From the NCBI GenBank assembly GCA_025458585.1, contig JALOSD010000158.1, forward strand, positions 1-7,534: a stretch of DNA of 7,534 nucleotides, given 5' to 3'. Position numbers and translations under genes: made by a program. Source of the stretch: Burkholderiaceae bacterium (GTDB taxonomy: Bacteria; Pseudomonadota; Gammaproteobacteria; Burkholderiales; Burkholderiaceae_C). The notes beneath the pieces are model-generated. The model was given only the letters and a program-made list of their open reading frames with translations. It searched no databases and was not told where the DNA came from. Positions 1 through 5,716 of this stretch are shown in pieces. Every line of letters begins with the position of its first letter. Position 1 is the first letter of the stretch.

Positions 1-237
1 CGCATCCTGGAGATCTACCTCAACCACGTCGAGTGGGGCGAGGGCGTGTTCGGCGCGCACGCGGCGGCGCGGCACTACTTTCGCGTCGACGCGGCGAACC
101 TGGGCACGATGCAGGCGGCGCGGCTGGCGGTGATGCTGCCGGCTCCGAAACGCTTCGAGAAGCGCCCCGACTCGGCCTACGTGCGCGGCCGCGCGGCGAC
201 GATCGCCGCGCGCATGGGCGACGTCGAGCTGCCGTGA
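1..237 (+). CDS. mtgA: Monofunctional peptidoglycan glycosyltransferase, C-terminal part (partial)
   Basis: Reading frame 1 is open from the first base to TGA at 235-237 and gives the last 78 residues of a family GT51 transglycosylase; the N-terminal part and the catalytic glutamates lie before the window. The visible part starts RILEIYLNHVEWGEGVFG, the family motif (E. coli MtgA has RILEVYLNVVEFGNGVFG), followed by the conserved blocks AARHYF, AARLAVMLPAPKRF and YVRGRAATIAARM. These enzymes polymerise lipid II into glycan strands at the periplasmic face of the inner membrane; MtgA has no transpeptidase domain. The protein ends soon after the GT51 fold, with no room for a penicillin-binding domain, which favours MtgA over a class A PBP. 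The start at the window edge is a cut, not a truncation. The first ATG inside this stretch is internal. Confidence 0.93.
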   Translation, partial: RILEIYLNHVEWGEGVFGAHAAARHYFRVDAANLGTMQAARLAVMLPAPKRFEKRPDSAYVRGRAATIAARMGDVELP

Positions 238-244
238 CTTGGAT

Positions 245-319
245 CCCCCCGAAGCGCCTTCGGCGCCTCCCCCCGGGGGGGCACCGCCAGCGGACCGGCA
301 GAGCCGGATCCGCGGCGGT
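245..319. repeat. Compound extragenic palindromic element downstream of mtgA
   Basis: Directly after the mtgA stop lie three nested or adjacent palindromes. GCGCC at 254-258 pairs with GGCGC at 262-266 around a TTC loop. Six C at 245-250 can pair with the G run at 275-281, or the C run at 269-274 can pair with that G run. A long hairpin spans 283-319: ACCGCC/GGCGGT, GCGGA/TCCGC and CCGGC/GCCGG close on an AGA loop, 16 base pairs with one unpaired A on each side (289 and 308). There is no T run, so this is not a textbook intrinsic terminator. The architecture looks like the dispersed REP-type intergenic elements common in Burkholderiales chromosomes; that it is repeated elsewhere in this genome is inference, as only one copy is in the window. 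It could still attenuate or terminate mtgA transcription or protect the mRNA 3' end. Confidence 0.6.
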
Positions 320-344
320 CGCCTGAAGGGTCGTGGTTCATCGG

Positions 345-376
345 CGTTGCGTGCTGGTGGGCCAGCGTGGGCAACG
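345..376. other. Hairpin in the leader of the unknown gene at 412
   Basis: CGTTGC at 345-350 pairs with GCAACG at 371-376, and inside it GCTGG at 353-357 pairs with CCAGC at 362-366 around a TGGG loop. An asymmetric internal loop (GT opposite GTGG) separates the two stems. In RNA this is an 11-bp interrupted hairpin 26 nt after the palindromic element and 35 nt before the ATG at 412. It may be another part of the intergenic element, a terminator without a U tract, or a 5' leader structure. It overlaps the GTG at 367, which makes that codon a less likely start. Confidence 0.4.
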
Positions 377-411
377 AGTGCTGCCGCGCGGCGGCACGCG
401 CGTCGGCCACA

Positions 412-1038
412 ATGGTCTCGATGGGACGCACGCTGACTGCCGAGATCGCCGCCGCGGCCGCCGTCCTCGTCGTCGAGCACGGGATGGAGTACGGCCCGGC
501 CAAGCGCAAGGCCGCGCGCGACGTCGGCGGGCGCGGCACGCGCGGCGTCGAGCTGCCGAGCAACGAGGCGATCGAGGACGAGGTGCGCGACGTGCTGGCG
601 CTGTTCCACGCCGACGAGCAGCCGGAGGAGCTCGCCGCGCTGCGGCGCCACGCGCTGCGCTGGATGGAACGGCTCGCCGCGCTGCGCCCGCACCTTGCCG
701 GCGCCGCCTGGCGCGGCACCGCGACGCGGCGCTCGAGCCTGCATCTCGACCTCTACTGCGACGACCCGAAGGCCGCCGAGATCGCGCTGATCAACCTCGG
801 CCTCGACTACGACACCGCGAGCGGGCCGGCCGGCGGCCGCGGCGAACCGGTGCCGGTGCTGACGCTGGGCAGCCGCTGCGACGAGCTCGGCGACACCGTC
901 ACCGTCCACCTGCACGTGCGCGACCTCGACGACCTGCGCGGTGCGCTGAAGCCCGATGCGCGCGGGCGCACGCTGCGTGGCGACGCCGGCGCGCTGCGCC
1001 GGCTGATCGCCGCCGAGGCCGAAGGCGCGGGCGCATGA
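412..1038 (+). CDS. Conserved protein of unknown function (Burkholderiales family between mtgA and tlpA)
   Basis: A 208-residue acidic, apparently cytoplasmic protein with no signal peptide or membrane segment. Recognisable blocks are VVEHGMEYGPAKRKAARDVG near the N-terminus, LPSNEAIEDEVRDVLALF, ALRWMERLAALRPHLAGAAW, GTATRRSSLHLDLYCDDPKA, and a C-terminal HLHVRDLDDLRGALKPDARG. I recognise this as a family seen beside tlpA in other Burkholderiales, usually annotated as hypothetical; no biochemical role is known to me. The GTATRRSSLHLDLY stretch, a basic/hydroxyl loop before a beta-strand, loosely recalls nucleotidyltransferase folds, but the metal-binding aspartates cannot be assigned, so I name no function. 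The start is uncertain: ATG 412, ATG 421 and GTG 367 are in frame and none has a clear Shine-Dalgarno. Homology to the LTAEIAAAAAVLVVEHG region only requires the start to lie at or before 421. The stop overlaps the tlpA start (ATGA), so the two are probably translationally coupled. Confidence 0.8.
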   Translation: MVSMGRTLTAEIAAAAAVLVVEHGMEYGPAKRKAARDVGGRGTRGVELPSNEAIEDEVRDVLALFHADEQPEELAALRRHALRWMERLAALRPHLAGAAWRGTATRRSSLHLDLYCDDPKAAEIALINLGLDYDTASGPAGGRGEPVPVLTLGSRCDELGDTVTVHLHVRDLDDLRGALKPDARGRTLRGDAGALRRLIAAEAEGAGA

Positions 1039-1550
1039 ACCGGCGGCGCTGGCTCGGCGCCGGCGTGGCCGGCGCGGCGGTCGCGGCCGGCCTCGGCTGG
1101 GCCGTGTGGCACGAACGCCGGCGCGCCGAGGCCGACGCGGGCCTGTGGGGGCTGCGCTTCGACCGCCCGGACGGCGCCGAGCTCGTGATGGCCGACTTCC
1201 GCGGCCGCCCGCTGGTGCTGAACTTCTGGGCCACCTGGTGCCCGCCGTGCGTGAAGGAGATGCCCGAGCTCGACCGCTTCCACCGCGAGTTCGCCGCTCG
1301 CGGGTGGCAGGTTGTAGGACTCGCGATCGACGGCCCGACGCCGGTACGCGAGTTCCTGCAGCGCGTGCCGGTGGGTTTCCCGATCGGTCTCGCGGGATTC
1401 GGCGGCACCGAGCTCGGGCGACAGCTGGGCAACCTGGCCGGCGGGCTCCCGTTCACCGTCGTCTTCGGCCGCGACGGCGCGCCGCTGCACCGCAAGATGG
1501 GCGAGACGAACTACGCCGAGCTCGCCGGCTGGGCCAACGCGCTGCGATGA
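1035..1550 (+). CDS. TlpA-family thiol:disulfide oxidoreductase, membrane-anchored or exported
   Basis: A 171-residue periplasmic thioredoxin-fold protein. The N-terminus is MNRRRWLGAG followed by an Ala/Gly-rich hydrophobic stretch to about residue 25, acting as a signal anchor; the NRRRWL run also resembles a twin-arginine signal. The mature domain has the usual order: a DGAELVMADFRGRPLVLNFW segment, the redox motif WCPPC with Cys69 and Cys72, helix KEMPELDRFHREFAARG, and the cis-proline motif GGLPFTVVF with Pro139. The WCPPC dithiol and the domain pattern fit the TlpA/ResA/CcmG-like reductant class, which keeps cysteines reduced in the periplasm, for example for cytochrome c or copper-site maturation. 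No substrate can be read from the context. It starts at an ATG overlapping the stop of the preceding unknown gene, and that pairing may hint at linked expression. Family assignment is firm; the exact client is not known. Confidence 0.92.
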   Translation: MNRRRWLGAGVAGAAVAAGLGWAVWHERRRAEADAGLWGLRFDRPDGAELVMADFRGRPLVLNFWATWCPPCVKEMPELDRFHREFAARGWQVVGLAIDGPTPVREFLQRVPVGFPIGLAGFGGTELGRQLGNLAGGLPFTVVFGRDGAPLHRKMGETNYAELAGWANALR

Positions 1551-1580
1551 CGTCGCGTCGGGCCCTGGGGCCCGATCTCG

Positions 1581-1610
1581 CTGGCAAATTCCGCGAAACG
1601 CGCGTAAAGT
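1581..1610 (+). promoter_or_regulatory. Candidate sigma-70 promoter for accB-accC
   Basis: CTGGCA at 1581-1586 (four of six matches to TTGACA) and TAAAGT at 1605-1610 (four of six to TATAAT) are separated by 18 nt in the first A+T-richer stretch after tlpA. Transcription would begin near 1617 and leave a leader of about 190 nt before accB. A weaker alternative, CTTACA near 1738-1743 with GCTATT 18 nt later, would give a short leader. Both are read by eye only; the choice between them is inference. Confidence 0.35.
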
Positions 1611-1781
1611 CGCGGCATGCGTCTGGAGATCGTTTGCCGACGCGGGCTTCGGCGAACGGATTTCGATCGACGCCGCCATGAGAGTGCATGGCAAAAGCAA
1701 GCGCCAATAGCGAACAGTAAGCCGCATCTGAGCGCAACTTACACCGCGAAAGTCCATTTGGGCTATTTGGCGGATCGAAGA

Positions 1782-1800
1782 TCGGCGATTGCCGAGAGGG
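1782..1800 (+). promoter_or_regulatory. accB ribosome-binding site with adjoining hairpin
   Basis: GAGAGGG at 1794-1800 is a good Shine-Dalgarno 8 nt before ATG 1809, and it fixes that ATG as the accB start rather than the upstream in-frame ATG at 1617. Immediately before it, TCGGC at 1782-1786 pairs with GCCGA at 1791-1795 around GATT, so the stem shares its last two bases with the Shine-Dalgarno. The RBS is clear; any role of the 5-bp stem in modulating translation is speculation. Confidence 0.6.
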
Positions 1801-1808
1801 AAACCCTG

Positions 1809-2261
1809 ATGGACCTGCGCAAGCTGAAGACGCTGATCGACCTCGTCTCGGAGTCGAACATTTCCGAACTCGAGATCACCGAGGCCGACGGCAAGGTTCG
1901 CATCGTGAAGGCCGACCCCCGCGCTGTGGCCTCCGCCGCACTGCCGGCGACCGTCCCCGTGGCGGCGGTCGCCGCGCCGGTGGCGCCCGCGCCGGCGGCC
2001 CCGGCACCCGCGCCTGCGGTCGAGACCGGGCACACCGTCACGTCGCCGATGGTCGGCACCTTCTACCGGTCGTCGAGTCCGGGCGGGCCGCCGCTCGTCG
2101 AGGTCGGCACGGCGGTCAAGGAAGGCCAGCCGCTGTGCATCATCGAGGCGATGAAGATCATGAACGAGATCGAGGCCGACAAGGCAGGCACCGTGACCCG
2201 CATCCTGGTCGAGAACGGCCAGGCGGTCGAGTTCGGGCAAGCGCTGTTCGTCATCGGGTAG
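1809..2261 (+). CDS. accB: Acetyl-CoA carboxylase biotin carboxyl carrier protein (BCCP)
   Basis: A 150-residue cytoplasmic subunit of acetyl-CoA carboxylase that carries biotin between the biotin carboxylase (AccC) and the carboxyltransferase (AccAD), the first committed step of fatty-acid synthesis. Domains in order: an N-terminal helix-rich segment (MDLRKLKTLIDLVSESNISE, residues 1-20), a flexible Ala/Pro linker at about 38-72, and a biotinyl domain at about 75-150. The biotinylation motif EAMKIMNE places the accepting lysine at Lys116, 35 residues from the C-terminus. The thumb segment (SSSPGGPPLVEVG) typical of bacterial BCCP is present. Length is normal for the family (E. coli 156). It starts at ATG 1809 with a strong Shine-Dalgarno and ends 7 nt before accC, as in the usual accBC operon. 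In E. coli, AccB represses its own operon; nothing here shows whether this holds. Confidence 0.97.
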   Translation: MDLRKLKTLIDLVSESNISELEITEADGKVRIVKADPRAVASAALPATVPVAAVAAPVAPAPAAPAPAPAVETGHTVTSPMVGTFYRSSSPGGPPLVEVGTAVKEGQPLCIIEAMKIMNEIEADKAGTVTRILVENGQAVEFGQALFVIG

Positions 2262-2268
2262 GCCCTCG

Positions 2269-3550
2269 ATGTTCAAGAAGATCCTGATCGCCAACCGAGG
2301 CGAGATCGCCCTGCGCGTCCAGCGTGCCTGCCGCGAGATGGGCATCAAGTCGGTCGTCGTCTACTCGGAGGCCGACCGCGACGCCAAGTACGTCAAGCTC
2401 GCCGACGAGGCGGTGTGCATCGGGGCGGCACCGTCGGCACAGAGCTACCTCAACATGCCGGCGATCATCGCGACGGCCGAAGTCACCGACGCCGAGGCGA
2501 TCCACCCCGGCTATGGCTTCCTGAGCGAGAACGCAGACTTCGCCGAGCGCGTCGAGCGCAGCGGCTTCACGTTCATCGGCCCGCCGCCGGCAGCGATCCG
2601 GATCATGGGCGACAAGGTCTCGGCCAAGCAGGCGATGATCCGCGCCGGCGTGCCCTGCGTGCCCGGCTCGGAAGGCGCGTTGCCCGAGGATCCGAAGGAG
2701 ATCGTGCGCATCGCGCGCACGGTCGGCTACCCGGTGATCATCAAGGCCGCGGGCGGCGGCGGCGGCCGCGGCATGCGCGTCGTCCACACCGAGGCCGCCC
2801 TGCTCAACGCGGTGCAGATGACGCGCAGCGAGGCCGGCGCCGCGTTCGGCAACCCGCAGGTCTACATGGAGAAGTTCCTGCAGAACCCGCGGCACATCGA
2901 GATCCAGGTCCTGGCCGACGCGCACCGCAACGCCGTGTGGCTCGGCGAGCGCGACTGCTCGATGCAAAGACGCCACCAGAAGATCATCGAGGAGGCGCCG
3001 GCGCCGGGCATCCCGCGGCGCGTCATCGAGCGCATCGGCGACCGCTGCGCCGCCGCGTGCAAGAAGATCGGCTACCGCGGCGCCGGCACCTTCGAGTTCC
3101 TGTTCGAGAACGGCGAGTTCTACTTCATCGAGATGAACACGCGCGTGCAGGTCGAGCACCCGGTGACGGAGATGGTCACCGGCATCGACATCGTGCAGCA
3201 GCAGATCCGCGTCGCCGCCGGCGAGAAGCTGCCGTTCACGCAGCGCCAGATCCAGATGCGCGGCCACGCGATCGAGTGCCGGCGGCCCGGGGGTGCGCGT
3301 CGACTCGCACGCCTACACGAACTACTTCGTGCCGCCGAACTACGATTCGATGATCGGCAAGATCATCACCCACGGCGACACGCGCGAGCAGGCGCTCGCC
3401 CGCATGCGCACCGCGCTGATGGAGACGCTCGTCGAGGGCATCCAGACCAACATCGCGCTGCACCGCGAACTGATGGTTGACGCCAAGTTCGTCGAAGGCG
3501 GCACCAGCATCCACTACCTCGAAGGCTGGCTCGGCCAGCACAACCGCTGA
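2269..3550 (+). pseudogene. accC: Biotin carboxylase of acetyl-CoA carboxylase, frame broken by an apparent 68-nt internal deletion
   Basis: AccC carboxylates the biotin on AccB using ATP and bicarbonate. The first frame (2269 to about 3282) encodes residues 1-338 that align without gaps to E. coli AccC numbering: MFKKILIANRGEIALR, the ATP-grasp glycine loop AAGGGGGRGM at 160-169, Lys116, Lys159, His236, Lys238, Glu276, Glu288, Asn290 and Arg292, and finally Arg338 of IECR. Here the expected INAEDP...SPGR...HPPGG strand is missing. The next family residues, GGPG then VRVDSHAYTNYF, resume at 3281 in the +1 frame and run 89 codons to TGA 3548-3550, ending IHYLEGWLGQHNR. In the original frame translation runs out of family into 65 unrelated residues and stops at 3480 (403 aa). 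Adding back 68 nt gives 338+22+89 = 449 residues, the E. coli length. As read the protein would lack its C-terminal subdomain strands. Identity is certain; whether the lesion is biological or a sequence error is not. It lies 7 nt after accB and 10 nt before prmA. Confidence 0.93.
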
Positions 3551-3560
3551 CGCCGACGTC

Positions 3561-4478
3561 GTGCACGAGCTCGTGCTGCGCGCCCCCGAGGCGCTGGTCG
3601 AGGCGTTGAGCGACGCGCTCGCCGACGAGCTCGATGCGCTCGCGGTCTCGGTCGAGGACGCCGACGCCGGCAGCGACACCGAATGTGCGCTGTTCGGCGA
3701 GCCGGGGCTGCCGCCGCCGGCCGCGGCCTGGCAGCACTCGACGCTGCGCGCGCTGTTCGCCGACGAGGCGCAAGCCACCGCGGCCGCCGCGCTGCTGCTG
3801 GCGCAGGACTGGGCGCACGACGTCGCGGTCGAGGGCCTGCGGCCCGTGCCCGACGAAGACTGGGTGCGGCTGACGCAGTCGCAGTTCGAGCCGGTGCCGA
3901 TCACCCCCGGGTTCTGGGTCGTGCCGAGCTGGCACGAGACGCCTGCCGACGCGACGCGCGTGATCCGGCTCGACCCCGGGCTCGCGTTCGGCACCGGCAC
4001 GCACCCGACGACGCGCATGTGCCTGCGCTGGATCGCGCGCGCCGCCGCCGCGCGGCCGGCACCGTGGCCGCGCGTGCTCGACTACGGCTGCGGCTCCGGC
4101 ATCCTCGCGATCGCCGCCGCGCTGCACGGTGCACGCGACGTCGACGCGGTGGACCTCGACCCCGCCGCCGTCGAGGCGACGCGGGCCAACGCCGCTGCCA
4201 ACGGCGTCGCGCTGCACCCGGGCGCGCCCGAGCTCGCGCAGGGCCGCTACGCGCTCGTGCTGGCGAACATCCTCGCGCAGCCGCTGAAGCTTCTCGCGCC
4301 GCTGCTGTGCCGCCACGTCGACGCCGACGGCGACCTGGTGCTCGCCGGCATCCTCGAGCGCCAGGCCGACGAACTGCGCACCGCCTACGCCCCATGGTGC
4401 CGGCTCGAGGTCGCCGACGAAGACGACGGCTGGGTGCTGATGACGTCACGCTTCGGCGGCGCGGCCGACCGCTCGTGA
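3561..4478 (+). CDS. prmA: Ribosomal protein L11 methyltransferase
   Basis: A 305-residue cytoplasmic SAM-dependent methyltransferase that trimethylates ribosomal protein L11. The N-terminal substrate-recognition domain (about 1-100) carries the Burkholderiales-type sequence ALSDALADELDALAVSVEDA and FGEPG. Then come DWVRLTQSQFEPVPI (100-114), FWVVPSWHE, the PrmA signature LDPGLAFGTGTHPTTRMCL (137-155), SAM motif I VLDYGCGSGILAIAA (172-186), the acidic VDLDPAAVEATRANAAANG, and LANILAQPL (234-242), the family's NILA motif. The start is taken as GTG 3561 because the conserved N-terminus (HELVLRAPEALVEALSDAL) begins there. The in-frame TTG at 3477 would run back through accC and add 28 non-homologous residues. 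The gene follows accC by 10 nt, and its stop overlaps the next start (GTGA). Length is close to E. coli PrmA (293). Confidence 0.95.
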   Translation: MHELVLRAPEALVEALSDALADELDALAVSVEDADAGSDTECALFGEPGLPPPAAAWQHSTLRALFADEAQATAAAALLLAQDWAHDVAVEGLRPVPDEDWVRLTQSQFEPVPITPGFWVVPSWHETPADATRVIRLDPGLAFGTGTHPTTRMCLRWIARAAAARPAPWPRVLDYGCGSGILAIAAALHGARDVDAVDLDPAAVEATRANAAANGVALHPGAPELAQGRYALVLANILAQPLKLLAPLLCRHVDADGDLVLAGILERQADELRTAYAPWCRLEVADEDDGWVLMTSRFGGAADRS

Positions 4479-5683
4479 GCCTCGCCGCGCGCTGCCCCGC
4501 CTGCCGCACGGCGTTTCGCGTCGTGCCGGACCAGCTGCGCATCTCCGGCGGCTGGGTGCGCTGCGGCCGCTGCGCCGACGTCTTCGACGCCAACGAGACG
4601 CTGTTCGACCTGCGGTCGCCCGCCGCGTCGGTGGCGCGCTCCGACACCGCACCCGGGTCGGACACGGCGGCACCGCAGGCGGCCGAAGCAGCGCCGCCCG
4701 AGTCGGCCCGCGGCGACGCGGCTGACAAGAGCGTCGCCGAGCACGCGCCCGCCGAGCCGGTGGACGAGCCGCCGGTCGACACGCCCCTGGAGCCCCATGC
4801 GGCGCCGGCGGCCGACTGGACGCCCGAGCCGACGATCGCGCCCGCGGCGCCGATGCCCAGCGGCGAGCCGGCGCTCGTCGCGGCACCCGCGCCGCCGGAG
4901 CCGCCCGCGCCATGGCCGAGCGTCGATGCCGCCGCGGACGACGTCGGCGCGGTCGGCGTCGACGCGGAAACCGCGCTCGCGCCTGCCGATCACGCGGCGA
5001 CGCCCGAGATCGCACCCGTCGACGACACGCCGCGCGACACCGTGGGTGCGCAGGCGGCGAGCACCGACGATCGCATCGAGCCCTCGCTTGCCGCCACGGC
5101 GCCCGAACCACCGGCGCCCAGCGCCGATGCCACGACGGCCGCGGCGGCGCCCGAGGCCGAGACGCCGGCCACGCCCGCCTTCGTCCGCGAGGCCGAACGC
5201 GCCGAGCGCTGGCAGTCGCCCGAGATGCGGGCGCTGCTCGGCGGCGCCGCCGTGCTGCTCGCGGGCGCCGCGCTGATCCAGGGCCTGCGCGGCTTCCACG
5301 CCCCGCTCACCGCCGAGTGGCCGCAGACGCGCACCTGGGTGGAGCCGCTGTGCCGGCTCGCCGGCTGCCAGCTCGAGCCTCGTCGGCGCCTCGACGCCAT
5401 GTCGGTCGAGGGCAGCAGCCTCGTGCAGCTCGACGGCAGCGCGCTGACGCAACTGTCGCTGGTGCTGCGCAACCGCGACCGCGCCGAGGTGCTGCTGCCG
5501 GCGATCGAGCTGACGCTGACCGACGTGCAGGGCACCGTCGTCGCGCGCAAGGTGTTCGCGGCGGGCGAGCTCGGTGCCGCCAATGCGGCGATCGCCGGCG
5601 ACGCCGAGCTCGCGCTGCAGGGCGTGCTCGACACCAGCGGCCTGCCCGTCGTGGGCTACACGATCGAACTGTTCTATCCCTGA
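4475..5683 (+). CDS. Zinc-ribbon/DUF3426 single-pass membrane protein
   Basis: A 402-residue protein whose function is not established. The N-terminus is an MJ0042-type zinc ribbon: Cys7 and Cys10 (CPAC) and Cys30 and Cys33 (CGRC), with FRVVPDQLRISGGWVRCGRC between and after them. Residues about 45-240 form a low-complexity Ala/Pro/Glu/Asp-rich linker with no recognisable fold. A hydrophobic helix at about 251-270 (MRALLGGAAVLLAGAALIQG) is the only membrane span. The C-terminal 130 residues form the DUF3426 domain, with CRLAGC (Cys293, Cys298), a stretch of beta-rich sequence (LSLVLRNRDRAEVLLPAIEL) and the end LPVVGYTIELFYP. The topology suggests a cytoplasmic zinc ribbon tethered to a periplasmic domain. 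It starts at GTG 4475, overlapping the prmA stop by 4 nt, as the family commonly does in Burkholderiales, so it is probably coupled to prmA. The linker makes the length variable across relatives. Confidence 0.88.
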   Translation: MSLAARCPACRTAFRVVPDQLRISGGWVRCGRCADVFDANETLFDLRSPAASVARSDTAPGSDTAAPQAAEAAPPESARGDAADKSVAEHAPAEPVDEPPVDTPLEPHAAPAADWTPEPTIAPAAPMPSGEPALVAAPAPPEPPAPWPSVDAAADDVGAVGVDAETALAPADHAATPEIAPVDDTPRDTVGAQAASTDDRIEPSLAATAPEPPAPSADATTAAAAPEAETPATPAFVREAERAERWQSPEMRALLGGAAVLLAGAALIQGLRGFHAPLTAEWPQTRTWVEPLCRLAGCQLEPRRRLDAMSVEGSSLVQLDGSALTQLSLVLRNRDRAEVLLPAIELTLTDVQGTVVARKVFAAGELGAANAAIAGDAELALQGVLDTSGLPVVGYTIELFYP

Positions 5684-5698
5684 GCCGCCTTCGGCGGC
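5684..5698 (+). terminator. Small G+C hairpin after the DUF3426 gene
   Basis: GCCGCC at 5684-5689 pairs with GGCGGC at 5693-5698 around TTC, beginning at the base after the stop codon and followed by GCTTCTTG. The U content after the stem is weak, so it may terminate the acc-prmA unit inefficiently or simply stabilise the 3' end. It has the same stem-TTC-stem design as the hairpin at 254-266 after mtgA. Confidence 0.4.
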
Positions 5699-5716
5699 GC
5701 TTCTTGCGGAGACCCC

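Larger units (their letters stand above)
1551..1808 (+). promoter_or_regulatory. Non-coding leader region of the acc operon
   Basis: This 258-nt gap separates tlpA from accB. Its middle is much lower in G+C than the genes around it (41 of 80 bases G or C over 1681-1760), as expected of a promoter and 5' leader. Many relatives carry aroQ (type II 3-dehydroquinase) at this place; no aroQ motif such as the N-terminal NGPNLNLLG is readable in any frame and the gap is too short for the roughly 150-codon gene. The accB frame is open upstream to an ATG at 1617, but the 64 residues this would add do not resemble any AccB N-terminus. Likely contents are the promoter at 1581-1610, an untranslated leader of roughly 190 nt, and a hairpin next to the ribosome-binding site. 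Confidence 0.55.

Noticed and set aside
367..411. GTG 367 as start of the unknown gene
   Set aside because: It lies inside a hairpin, has no Shine-Dalgarno, and adds Arg/Ala/Cys-rich residues unlike the rest of the protein. It remains possible but less likely than ATG 412 or 421.
177..719. - strand open frame covering the palindromic element and part of the unknown gene
   Set aside because: It translates the palindromic repeat (APKALRGDPS and similar), a common source of spurious ORFs, and lies opposite a better supported gene.
1617..1808. N-terminal extension of accB from the in-frame ATG 1617
   Set aside because: The added 64 residues match no AccB N-terminus, and the strong Shine-Dalgarno at 1794-1800 serves ATG 1809.
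807..2348. Long - strand open frame of 513 codons across tlpA and accB
   Set aside because: It crosses three unrelated + strand genes and their intergenic region, has no motif, and is a compositional shadow.
3270..3300. Programmed ribosomal frameshift or intron-like removal in accC
   Set aside because: A frameshift would still omit about 22 conserved residues, and no slippery heptamer or structure of that kind is evident. A deletion explains the frame change and the missing residues together.
3477..3560. prmA starting at TTG 3477
   Set aside because: This stretch is the out-of-frame 3' end of accC, which encodes conserved AccC residues; PrmA homology starts at GTG 3561.
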